Source: Streptomyces luteolus (GTDB lineage: Bacteria; Actinomycetota; Actinomycetes; Streptomycetales; Streptomycetaceae). From it: a stretch of 64,000 bases of DNA. The position numbers were made by a program, and so were the translations under genes. The notes under the pieces are model-generated. The model did not search any database. It was given only the letters and a program-made list of their open reading frames with translations, and was not told where the DNA came from. The stretch spans positions 1 to 64,000 of the forward strand of contig NZ_JASCIS010000027.1 in NCBI RefSeq assembly GCF_029968015.1, written 5' to 3'. Numbering within the stretch: position 1 is the stretch's first letter; each line of letters begins with the position of its first letter. This document shows, one piece after another, positions 1-7,521 of the stretch.

Positions 1-10
1 TATTTGTTGG

Positions 11-43
11 GGAAGCCCCGCACCTGATGGTGTGGGGCTTTCC
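11..43. terminator. Hairpin terminator downstream of the DUF58 gene
   Basis: A 14-base arm at 11-24 pairs with 29-43 around a TGAT loop (one G-U type mismatch and one bulged T). On the plus strand it is followed by a T-rich stretch (TGTTTTC), so it could end a transcript entering from the left. On the minus strand it lies about 58 bases beyond the DUF58 stop codon and could also end that operon. The structure is seen; the bidirectional role is inferred. Confidence 0.75.
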
Positions 44-100
44 TGTTTTCAGGACCCTTTCGTTGCCCCTTTGTATTTCTGGGCCAGGTTGCCGTGGTAT

Positions 101-1411
101 TCAGAGGCGACCAGAAGCCTTCAAGGTTAGGTACGCGTCCGCTAGTGCGGGAGCCAATTCGTTCGGGGGCGCGTCGACGACGGTTACCCCATGGCGGGTC
201 AGACGTTCTGCGGTCTGCCGACGTTCTTCTTGTGCTTGTGCGGCTGCCGCGGCCCCGTACACGGCCTCCGTCCCGCCACGACCTTCTGCCATTCGTTCGA
301 CCTGAGGGTCTGAGACTGAAGCCGCCATTACTACATGGCGCTTGGTGAGGCGTGGGAGAAGAGGCAGAAGGCCCTCCTCTACGGGTGCAGCGTCCAGACT
401 GGTGAGAAGGACGACCAACGAGCGGCGCGGAGCGGTCTGCAGAATGGTGGAGGCGAGGCCTCGAGCATCGGTTTCGACGAGCTCCGGTTCGAGAGATGCG
501 AGGGAACTGACCAGTGCCGGAAGCAGGTCGTTTGCGGATCTCCCCTGTACGAGCGCGCGGACGCGGCGGTCGTAAGCCAGGAGATCGACGCGGTCGCCGG
601 CTTTGGCGGCCAGGGTGGCTACCAGCAGGGCAGCGTCCATCGATGCGTCGAGACGCGGAGCGTCACCGACCCGTCCCGCGGACGTGCGGCCCGTGTCGAG
701 GACCAGGAGGATGCGACGATCGCGTTCAGGGCGCCACGTACGGACAGAGACAGCCGAGTGGCGGGCTGTCGCGCGCCAATCAATGGACCTTGTGTCATCG
801 CCTGGAACGTAGTCACGGAGACTGTCGAACTCTGTACCTTCGCCGCGGGTGAGAACGCTGGTGCGGCCGTCGAGTTCGCGCAGGCGTGAGAGCTTCGACG
901 GAAGGTGCTTGCGGCTGTGGAACGCCGGTAGGACGCGCAGCGTCCAAGGCACCTTCTGGCCACCTTGACGCGAGACGAGCCCCAGCGGGCCGAAGGAGCG
1001 CACCGTGACGCGGTCAGCTTGGTGGTCGCCGCGGCGAGTGGGGCGGAGCCGGGTAGTGATCCGGCGCCGCTCCTTGGGCGGGACCACGACTCGCCGTCGT
1101 GAGTCGGTGGCGTCCGCGCCGGGGCTCCAGCTGCTCGGGGGCCAGGCGTCGCGGAGCTGCGCCCGCAGCGGGCGGTTGGAAGGGTTCGTGATGGTCAGGT
1201 CGATGTCTGCGAACTCGCCGAGGCGAACATTTGTGTCACCAGATCGAGTGAAGCGCAGCGTTCGCACTGGCGCGGCGAGGGCGTAGTCGCACATCATTGC
1301 GAGTGCGAGAGGGGAATTGACGGCGAGGATCCCCGTCCAGCTCGGCTCGATCAAGCCGACGGGGAGAGAGCCGAGAGCCGCGAGGAAGGCGGCGCGTCCG
1401 GTGGGGGGCAT
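101..1411 (-). CDS. DUF58 domain-containing protein
   Basis: This protein of 436 residues carries the DUF58 signature: a GTEFDSLRDYVPGDD segment followed by RSIDWRATAR near residues 190-215, then a von Willebrand A-like region with a VLDTGRTS stretch. DUF58 proteins are nearly always encoded beside a MoxR AAA+ ATPase and are thought to work with it in assembling or activating envelope or metal-binding proteins, though no biochemical role is settled. The ATG at 1411 lies only 11 bases after the MoxR stop, so the two are co-transcribed. Many DUF58 proteins start with two membrane helices; here the N-terminus has one short hydrophobic stretch (residues 8-45). It is the last gene of the five-gene minus-strand operon, before the hairpin at 11-43. 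Family call firm, function unknown. Confidence 0.88.
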   Translation of the reverse strand: MPPTGRAAFLAALGSLPVGLIEPSWTGILAVNSPLALAMMCDYALAAPVRTLRFTRSGDTNVRLGEFADIDLTITNPSNRPLRAQLRDAWPPSSWSPGADATDSRRRVVVPPKERRRITTRLRPTRRGDHQADRVTVRSFGPLGLVSRQGGQKVPWTLRVLPAFHSRKHLPSKLSRLRELDGRTSVLTRGEGTEFDSLRDYVPGDDTRSIDWRATARHSAVSVRTWRPERDRRILLVLDTGRTSAGRVGDAPRLDASMDAALLVATLAAKAGDRVDLLAYDRRVRALVQGRSANDLLPALVSSLASLEPELVETDARGLASTILQTAPRRSLVVLLTSLDAAPVEEGLLPLLPRLTKRHVVMAASVSDPQVERMAEGRGGTEAVYGAAAAAQAQEERRQTAERLTRHGVTVVDAPPNELAPALADAYLTLKASGRL

Positions 1412-1422
1412 GAGCAGCGGCC

Positions 1423-2406
1423 TCAGCGGGGCACGGGGACGTTGGAGAGGATCGCGCTGATGACTGAGTCAGCGGTGACCCCCTCCATTTCCGCCTCGGG
1501 ACGCAACTGGACCCGATGTCGCAACGTAGGCAGGGCCAGGGCTTTGACGTCGTCCGGGATCACATAGTCCCGGCCGGTGAGCCAGGCCCAAGCACGAGCA
1601 GTGGACAGCAGCGCAGTAGCCCCACGGGGAGAGACGCCGAGTGTGAGAGACGGCGATTCGCGCGTAGCACGGCAGATGTCGACGACGTAGCTGGTGATTT
1701 CTGGGGAGACGGATGTTTTGGCGACCGAGACGCGTGCCGCTTCCAGGTCCGCGGGGCCCGCGACGGGCTGCAGGCCGGCAGCCTGAAGGTCGCGCGGATT
1801 GAAGCCCTCTGCGTGACGCGTGAGTACGGCGATCTCGTCCTGGCGGGACGGCAAGGCGACGTTGAGCTTGAGAAGGAAACGGTCGAGCTGAGCCTCGGGG
1901 AGAGGGTAGGTGCCCTCGTATTCGACCGGGTTCTGAGTCGCCGCCACAAGGAACGGCTCGGGGAGCGGACGGGGCGTGCCGTCGACCGTGACCTGGCGTT
2001 CCTCCATTGCCTCAAGGAGGGACGACTGCGTCTTCGGTGGGGTGCGGTTGATCTCGTCGGCGAGCAGCAAGTTGGTGAACACCGGGCCCGGCTGGAAGGA
2101 GAACTCGGTGGTGCGCGCGTCGTAGACGAGTGAGCCGGTGACATCGCTCGGCATCAGGTCGGGAGTGAACTGGACGCGTTTGGTGTCGAGTTCGAGGGCC
2201 GCGGAGAGGGCTCGTACGAGAAGGGTCTTGGCGACCCCGGGGACGCCCTCGAGCAGGACGTGACCGCGGCACAGCAGAGCGACCACGAGGCCGGTGACTG
2301 CAGGGTCCTGGCCGACCACGGCCTTGGCGATCTCGGTGCGCAGGGCCTCCAGGGAGGAACGGGCGGTGTCCGCGTTCCCTGCGGAGTCTGCGATCGGGGC
2401 GCTCAT
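1423..2406 (-). CDS. MoxR-family AAA+ ATPase
   Basis: A 327-residue MoxR ATPase beginning MSAPIADSAG. Visible motifs are Walker A (GVPGVAKT), Walker B with sensor (LLADEINRTPPKTQ), the ATQNPVEYEGTYPLPEAQLDRF segment in two parts typical of the family, and a C-terminal AAA lid with SPRGATALL. MoxR proteins are chaperone-like ATPases coupled to DUF58 or VWA partners. The frame stays open far upstream, but the start at 2406 is chosen because it forms an ATGA overlap with the stop of the preceding DUF4350 gene and matches the usual family length. Longer versions add only arginine- and proline-rich shadow sequence. Confidence 0.93.
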   Translation of the reverse strand: MSAPIADSAGNADTARSSLEALRTEIAKAVVGQDPAVTGLVVALLCRGHVLLEGVPGVAKTLLVRALSAALELDTKRVQFTPDLMPSDVTGSLVYDARTTEFSFQPGPVFTNLLLADEINRTPPKTQSSLLEAMEERQVTVDGTPRPLPEPFLVAATQNPVEYEGTYPLPEAQLDRFLLKLNVALPSRQDEIAVLTRHAEGFNPRDLQAAGLQPVAGPADLEAARVSVAKTSVSPEITSYVVDICRATRESPSLTLGVSPRGATALLSTARAWAWLTGRDYVIPDDVKALALPTLRHRVQLRPEAEMEGVTADSVISAILSNVPVPR

Positions 2407-3581
2407 GAGGTGCGTACCTCTCTTTCGAGGGCGTCGAGTCGGTCGGCGAGGGTGATCAGAGCTGTGTCGTCGGGTGGGGGAGGCCCGAAGAGCAGGGTGC
2501 GCAGATCCCTGGAGGTGTCGGGGAGTCGGGCGGAGACTGCGGGCAGCAGTGATTCGGGTGCGTGGGCTCTGGCATGGGGCACGCCGACGAGTGGTGCCAG
2601 GCGGGTGCGGGTCGCCGAGCGAAGTGCCTTCGCTGCGCGGTCGCGGGCCCTTGCCTTGCTGTAGAGGCGGGCTCTGCCTTCCACGGTCTCGGAGGCGCGG
2701 ATGGTGACGGGGATGCGTTCCTGGACAAGGGGGCCGAGGCGGCGACCGCGCCACAGGGCGGCGAGTACGGCGGCGATGGAGAGCTGGAAGGCAGCCCAGT
2801 TCCAGCCGGAGGGGATGAGTTCGAAGAAGCTGCGGTCACCGCTGTCGGCCGCTGACGAGTCGCTGACCGAAGGGAGGTACCAGACCAGATGGGGACGGGA
2901 GCCGAGCAGTTGAAGGGCGAGCGAGGCGTTGCCGTGTTCGTCGAGGCGGTCGTTGTAGAGGATGTCCGGTGCGCCGAGCAGCACGGTGTCCCCGGCCCCG
3001 GCGCTGATGTGCAACAGGGTGGGGAGGCCGCCGCTCGTGTAGCAGGAAGTCGTACGCGGAAGGTCCGAGGCGTAGCGGATGCCGCCGGTGTCCGCGTTGC
3101 CGGCGCGTTGTGCCGCCGGGAGCGAACAAGCCGGCCGCAGGGTGGTCTTGTTGCTCGGCTGTTCGGCGCGTACGCCAGGGGTGAGGGTGCCGACGGAGGG
3201 TTGCCCGGGGGCTACCAGGAGAGTGCGGCCGGACGATCGCTTCGTCGCATCGTGCAGCGAGGATTGCTGCTTCTTCGTGAGCAGGTCGGGGGTCGCGATC
3301 AGGAGTGTGGTGTCCGGCCCGGCGGCGGCTTCGGCGGCCTTGCTCGTGGTCACCACGCGTGTGGAAACGCCTCGGTCGGCGAGGAGTTCGGAGACCGCGC
3401 GGCTGCCGTAGGGGTCGGCGGAGCGTGGGTCGAGCCGCCCGTGGTGGGCGCCGGAGCGGACAGCGGCGATGGCGATGCCCGCGGCGAGCAGGATGACGAA
3501 GCCGAGGAGCAGACCGCGCGTACGGGTCCACACCTGGCGGGCAGTGGTGGCGACCGAGGTGGACGCGGAGGCTCCGCTCAT
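2403..3581 (-). CDS. DUF4350 domain-containing membrane protein
   Basis: A 392-residue protein starting MSGASASTS. One transmembrane helix lies at about residues 22-42 (LLLGFVILLAAGIAIAAV), followed by a region with DPRSADPYGSRAVSELLADRG, typical of DUF4350 (a GATase-like fold), and a second helix near residue 270 (WAAFQLSIAAVLAALW). The start at 3581 gives a 4-base ATGA overlap with the DUF4129 gene, and its own stop overlaps the MoxR start, so translation is probably coupled along the operon. DUF4350 has no proven activity; its constant company with MoxR, DUF58 and DUF4129 points to one membrane-associated assembly. A longer in-frame extension upstream is rejected as shadow sequence of the DUF4129 gene. 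Confidence 0.85.
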   Translation of the reverse strand: MSGASASTSVATTARQVWTRTRGLLLGFVILLAAGIAIAAVRSGAHHGRLDPRSADPYGSRAVSELLADRGVSTRVVTTSKAAEAAAGPDTTLLIATPDLLTKKQQSSLHDATKRSSGRTLLVAPGQPSVGTLTPGVRAEQPSNKTTLRPACSLPAAQRAGNADTGGIRYASDLPRTTSCYTSGGLPTLLHISAGAGDTVLLGAPDILYNDRLDEHGNASLALQLLGSRPHLVWYLPSVSDSSAADSGDRSFFELIPSGWNWAAFQLSIAAVLAALWRGRRLGPLVQERIPVTIRASETVEGRARLYSKARARDRAAKALRSATRTRLAPLVGVPHARAHAPESLLPAVSARLPDTSRDLRTLLFGPPPPDDTALITLADRLDALEREVRTS

Positions 3582-4264
3582 TCGGGGGTTCCCGGAGCCG
3601 AGGCGAGCACGGGCTCGGTGTGCTCGATGTCCTGGTCGAGGGAGGCGACCCGGCGGTATGCCTGCTCGTCGGCGCTGCGTCCGCCGTACGTGACGTCGTC
3701 GAAGTCGCGGGCGGCTGTGTGGAGCCGGTCCTTGTGGGAGGGGAGGGACCGGGCCGCTTCGGAGGCTGCCTCGTCGGCGGTGCGGCCGGGGCGCGGGTCG
3801 AGGAGGGCGCGCTCCTCGAGGGACCGCACGACGGCGCGCATCCGTTCCTGGAGTGCCTGGCTCCACTGCCCGTCCGCGGCATGGGCCTCGGCGGCTGCCC
3901 GGTGCTCGGCGGCGCTGCGCGGCCGGTCGTCGAAGACAGGCGCGGATGTCGACGGGGAGCGGCGAGGCGTCCCCAGGCGCCACCACAAAGCGCCGAGGAG
4001 GAGCAGGACCACCAGGACGAGCACCACGAGTCCGAGCCCACCGCCGGGTGTTGCTCCCGAGGCGGCGTCGAAGAGGTCGCCGACCCACTCCCAGAAGCGG
4101 TCCAACGCGCGCTGGAGGAGGCTCGGATCGTTCTCGTGGTACATGGGCCTGGACAGCTCGCGCTCCGCGGCCTCCCGTGCTGGATCGCGAGGGATCGTCA
4201 CCGGAGGTTCGTCGTCGGACAGCGGCAGCGCGGCCCACACCCCGCGGAATCCCCCCGTCGTCAC
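3578..4264 (-). CDS. DUF4129 domain-containing membrane protein
   Basis: A 228-residue protein with a GTG start at 4264, four bases after the stop of the upstream membrane-protein gene. It has one clear membrane helix near residues 78-96 (LGLVVLVLVVLLLLGALWW) and a cytoplasmic C-terminal DUF4129 region with the RADEAASEAARSL and DDVTYGGRSADEQAYRR elements (the latter in two parts) typical of the family. DUF4129 often forms the tail of transglutaminase-like membrane proteins in MoxR-DUF58 loci; here it stands alone. The in-frame ATG just upstream (4269) meets a stop after one codon, which supports the GTG. Function unknown; probably part of the MoxR-DUF58 complex. Confidence 0.85.
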   Translation of the reverse strand: MTTGGFRGVWAALPLSDDEPPVTIPRDPAREAAERELSRPMYHENDPSLLQRALDRFWEWVGDLFDAASGATPGGGLGLVVLVLVVLLLLGALWWRLGTPRRSPSTSAPVFDDRPRSAAEHRAAAEAHAADGQWSQALQERMRAVVRSLEERALLDPRPGRTADEAASEAARSLPSHKDRLHTAARDFDDVTYGGRSADEQAYRRVASLDQDIEHTEPVLASAPGTPE

Positions 4265-4268
4265 CGCA

Positions 4269-5546
4269 TCAACTCCCCGATGTGGCGCCGGGGGTGTGGG
4301 GGCCGTAGTCCTGGATGCCGGCGGCGCGGGCCAGTTCCAGGTCGAGTGCCTCGCGGCGGATCCGCAGGTCGATGTAGAGCAGGACCGTGACGCCCGCCGT
4401 GATGGGGAAGGCGAGCATGGAGCCGATGACGGAGCCGATGCCCGTGATGATCAGGAACGTCCAACCGACGTTTCCGACGCCGCTGCTGAGGAAGCCGCTG
4501 AAGCCATCGCCGCTGAGGGCGACGGCCACGGCGGTGAACGGGATCAGGATGATCGACACCACGATGTTCACGAGGATCGCGGCGAGCAGCTGGATGCCGA
4601 AGACCCGCCACCACGAGCCCTGGACGAGCTTCGCGGAGCGCCCGAGGGCCTTGCGTACGGTCTGCTTCTCGAGCATCAGCGCGGGCGAGGAGAGGGAGAA
4701 CCGGACCATCAGCCAGATGGCGACGATCAGTCCGCCGAGACCGCCCAGGAAGGCCAGCGAGGTGCCCGCCGCGGACGCGCCCGCGATGGCGACGAGGATG
4801 CCGGGAAGAGCACCTACCGTGACGAGGGCAGCGGCCAGGAGCGGCAGCAGGAAGGTGAGCCCGAAGAGGCGCGGGAGCTGGGGGCGTGCGTCGCGCCAGG
4901 CCTCGGCGGTCGTCACCGGCTTACCCAGGACGGCGCGGCTGGTGACCATGGTGAGCAGCGCGGTGACCAGGAAGCTGCCGAGCAGCGACACCAGGAGGAT
5001 GACGCCGGAGTCGAGCAGGGTCTGGTACAGGGCGGTGGTCAGTTCCTCGACCGTGGCGCTCGGGTCGCTGAGGGCGTCGGTGGTGGTCTGAGTGTTGAGG
5101 ACCAGGCCCTGCAGCAGGACGATGACGATCTCCGTGACCGTGGCTACAGCGAGGGAGATGCCGAGCACCGTGCGCCAGTAGGTGCGCATCGTGGAGACCG
5201 CGCCGTCGAGGATCTCCCCGATGCCGAGAGGACGGAGCGGGATGACACCGGGCTTCGCCGCGGCGGGCGGCGTGCCCCAGCCTCCGCCGCCCCAGCCGCC
5301 GCGGGGCTGACGAGGAGGTACGCCAGGGCCTCCGCCCCAGCCGCCGTGGCCTCCCTGGCCCGGAGGCGGAGGTGTCTGGCCGGGTGCTCCCGGGGCGGAC
5401 CACTGGGCGGGCGGCGGCTGTTCCTTGGACCACTTCGAGGCCGGGCCGTCCTGCGGGGCGGTCGGCTCGGTGGGGCGGGGCGTCTCCCCGTCCGGTCCGT
5501 CGGAGGGGGCAGATCCGGGCGAGGCCCAGCCCGGAGTGTCATTCAT
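4269..5546 (-). CDS. Polytopic membrane protein with Pro/Gly-rich cytoplasmic N-terminus
   Basis: A 425-residue protein. The first ~110 residues are proline-, glycine- and tryptophan-rich and probably disordered (PPPGQGGHGGWGGG). They are followed by IPLRPLGIGEILDGAVSTMR, the entry motif of an actinobacterial family often annotated as a glycerophosphoryl diester phosphodiesterase membrane domain protein, and then about six hydrophobic helices. No catalytic phosphodiesterase motif is visible, so that name should not be read as an enzyme activity. Start 5546 is preferred over an ATG 21 bases upstream because GAAGGAG sits at ideal distance before it. It is the first gene of the minus-strand operon and is divergent from mtnA. 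Confidence 0.8.
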   Translation of the reverse strand: MNDTPGWASPGSAPSDGPDGETPRPTEPTAPQDGPASKWSKEQPPPAQWSAPGAPGQTPPPPGQGGHGGWGGGPGVPPRQPRGGWGGGGWGTPPAAAKPGVIPLRPLGIGEILDGAVSTMRTYWRTVLGISLAVATVTEIVIVLLQGLVLNTQTTTDALSDPSATVEELTTALYQTLLDSGVILLVSLLGSFLVTALLTMVTSRAVLGKPVTTAEAWRDARPQLPRLFGLTFLLPLLAAALVTVGALPGILVAIAGASAAGTSLAFLGGLGGLIVAIWLMVRFSLSSPALMLEKQTVRKALGRSAKLVQGSWWRVFGIQLLAAILVNIVVSIILIPFTAVAVALSGDGFSGFLSSGVGNVGWTFLIITGIGSVIGSMLAFPITAGVTVLLYIDLRIRREALDLELARAAGIQDYGPHTPGATSGS

Positions 5547-5686
5547 CGTCGCTCCTTCACGGTGCACGACCGCGGTCGCGGCGGCAGGTTGGCTGCCATC
5601 GTGCCACGGTGTGCTCGTTCGGGGACCGGGTGCCGGATGAGCTGCGTACCTTCAATTGTCCGACAGGGAAAGGGCAGACTGGGCGG

Positions 5687-6826
5687 ATGGCTGATCAGTA
5701 CGCGCAATCCCACGAGGGCGGCGGGCGGATACGGACGCCTTCGATCCGTTGGGGCGAACCACCTGAAGGCCCTGCGGTGGTCCTCCTCGACCAGACGCGG
5801 CTGCCGAGCGAGGAGGCCGAGCTGGCCTGCAAGGACGTGCCGGCGCTGGTGCGGGCGATCCGGTCGCTGGCCGTGCGGGGGGCGCCGCTGCTGGGGATCA
5901 CGGGGGCGTACGGGGTCGCGCTCGCCGCCGTACGAGGAGAGGACGTGGACGAGGCGGCGGAGGCGATCGCCACCGCACGGCCCACGGCGGTCAACCTGGG
6001 GCGCGGGGTGCGCCGGGCGCATGCCGCGTACCGGGCCGCGGGCGGGGCCGGGCAGGCGGAGGCTGCAGCGGCGGCGTTGGCCGAGGCCAAGGCACTGCAC
6101 GCCGAGGACGCCGAGGCGAGCCGGCGGATGGCCGGGCACGGTCTGGCTCTGCTCGACGAGCTGCTGCCCGGAAACCGTCACCGGCTGCTGACGCACTGCA
6201 ACACCGGGGCGCTGGTGTCCGGGGGCGAGGGCACGGCGTTGGCGGTGGCGATCGCCGCGCACCGGGCGGGGCGGCTGCGCCGGCTGTGGGTGGATGAGAC
6301 GAGGCCGCTGTTGCAGGGCGCCCGGCTCACCGCGTACGAGGCGGCTCGGCATGGGATGCCGTACACCTTGCTGGTGGACAACGCGGCGGGTTCGCTGTTC
6401 GCTGCGGGGGAGGTGGACGCGGTGGTGATCGGAGCGGACCGGATCGCGGCCGATGGTTCGGTGGCGAACAAGGTGGGGAGCTACCCGCTCGCCGTGCTCG
6501 CCCGCTACCACCATGTGCCGTTCCTCGTGGTGGCGCCTGTGACGACGGTGGATCCGGATACGCCCGACGGCGCTTCCATCGAGGTCGAGCAGCGGGCGGG
6601 ACAGGAAGTGACGGAGTTCATGGCACCGCGGGTGCGGGGGGTTGGCGGGGTTTCGGAAAGCCGGTCTGTGGCGCCTGCGGGGACGCAGGCGTACAACCCG
6701 GCGTTCGATGTGACCCCGCCGGAGCTGGTGACGGCGATCGTCACCGAGTACGGGGCCGTCTCGCCGGTGACCACCGACGGACTCGTGGAGCTGTGTGCCA
6801 GGTCACGTCAGGTAACGATGAGCTAA
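5687..6826 (+). CDS. mtnA: S-methyl-5-thioribose-1-phosphate isomerase
   Basis: MtnA converts 5-methylthioribose 1-phosphate to methylthioribulose 1-phosphate in methionine salvage. The 379-residue product has the family entry LLDQTRLP, the VRGAPLLGITGAYG phosphate-binding region, the catalytic cysteine in HCNTGALVSGGEGTAL (Cys171) and the catalytic aspartate in VIGADRIAADGSVANKVG (Asp251). The frame is open further upstream, but homologues start near MADQYAQS; a weak CAGACT -10 hexamer six bases before this ATG would allow a leaderless mRNA. The stop lies four bases before mtrA, so the two-component operon may be partly read from here. This metabolic-regulatory linkage is, from memory, usual in Streptomyces. 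Confidence 0.93.
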   Translation: MADQYAQSHEGGGRIRTPSIRWGEPPEGPAVVLLDQTRLPSEEAELACKDVPALVRAIRSLAVRGAPLLGITGAYGVALAAVRGEDVDEAAEAIATARPTAVNLGRGVRRAHAAYRAAGGAGQAEAAAAALAEAKALHAEDAEASRRMAGHGLALLDELLPGNRHRLLTHCNTGALVSGGEGTALAVAIAAHRAGRLRRLWVDETRPLLQGARLTAYEAARHGMPYTLLVDNAAGSLFAAGEVDAVVIGADRIAADGSVANKVGSYPLAVLARYHHVPFLVVAPVTTVDPDTPDGASIEVEQRAGQEVTEFMAPRVRGVGGVSESRSVAPAGTQAYNPAFDVTPPELVTAIVTEYGAVSPVTTDGLVELCARSRQVTMS

Positions 6827-6830
6827 TGGG

Positions 6831-7520
6831 ATGATGTCAGTCATGAAGGGACGAGTCCTTGTCGTCGACGACGACACCGCACTGGCCGAGATGCTCGGCA
6901 TCGTGCTTCGTGGTGAGGGTTTTGAGCCGTCGTTCGTAGCAGATGGCGACAAGGCGCTGGCTGCCTTCCGTGAGACCAAGCCCGATCTGGTGCTGCTCGA
7001 TCTGATGCTGCCCGGTCGGGACGGCATCGAGGTGTGCCGCCTGATCAGGGCGGAGTCCGGGGTGCCGATCGTGATGCTCACGGCCAAGAGCGACACCGTG
7101 GATGTGGTGGTGGGCCTCGAGTCGGGCGCCGACGACTACATCGTGAAGCCGTTCAAGCCGAAGGAGCTGGTGGCCCGGATCCGGGCACGGCTGCGGAGAT
7201 CGGAGGAGCCGGCTCCGGAGCAGCTGGCCATCGGTGACCTGGTCATCGATGTGGCCGGTCACTCCGTGAAGCGGGACGGCCAGTCGATCGCGCTGACGCC
7301 GCTGGAGTTCGACCTGCTGGTGGCGCTGGCCCGTAAGCCGTGGCAGGTGTTCACACGTGAGGTGCTCCTGGAGCAGGTGTGGGGCTACCGGCACGCGGCG
7401 GACACGCGGCTGGTCAATGTGCATGTGCAGCGGCTGCGTTCCAAGGTCGAGAAGGACCCTGAGCGCCCGGAGATCGTGGTGACCGTCCGTGGCGTCGGTT
7501 ACAAGGCCGGGCCGAGCTGA
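6831..7520 (+). CDS. mtrA: Response regulator MtrA
   Basis: A 229-residue OmpR/PhoB-type response regulator. The receiver domain holds the acidic pocket Asp13-Asp15, phosphoacceptor Asp57 in LVLLDLMLPG, Thr84 and Lys106 (VKPFKPKEL). The winged-helix output domain follows (residues ~130-226) with TREVLLEQVWGY and the VNVHVQRLRSKVE recognition region. The near-identity of this sequence to MtrA of other actinomycetes is recognised from memory. MtrA governs cell-wall, division and development genes downstream of MtrB. It starts four bases after mtnA; ATGs exist at 6831 and 6843, and the first is used here. GTCAC at 6802 and GTAAC at 6812 form a direct repeat just before the gene and could be an autoregulatory MtrA site (inferred). 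Confidence 0.96.
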   Translation: MMSVMKGRVLVVDDDTALAEMLGIVLRGEGFEPSFVADGDKALAAFRETKPDLVLLDLMLPGRDGIEVCRLIRAESGVPIVMLTAKSDTVDVVVGLESGADDYIVKPFKPKELVARIRARLRRSEEPAPEQLAIGDLVIDVAGHSVKRDGQSIALTPLEFDLLVALARKPWQVFTREVLLEQVWGYRHAADTRLVNVHVQRLRSKVEKDPERPEIVVTVRGVGYKAGPS

Positions 7521-7521
7521 C

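Noticed and set aside
4269..5546. Glycerophosphodiester phosphodiesterase activity for the first operon gene
   Set aside because: Only the membrane-domain resemblance is present; catalytic His/Glu/Asp motifs of the enzyme are absent.
5547..5686. SAM or other riboswitch upstream of mtnA
   Set aside because: The 140-base leader shows no recognisable SAM aptamer pairing, and the promoter may be leaderless.
2889..6191. 1100-codon plus-strand frame across the DUF4350, DUF4129 and membrane-protein genes
   Set aside because: It spans three real minus-strand genes and the intergenic region, has low-complexity composition, and shifts character at each gene border.
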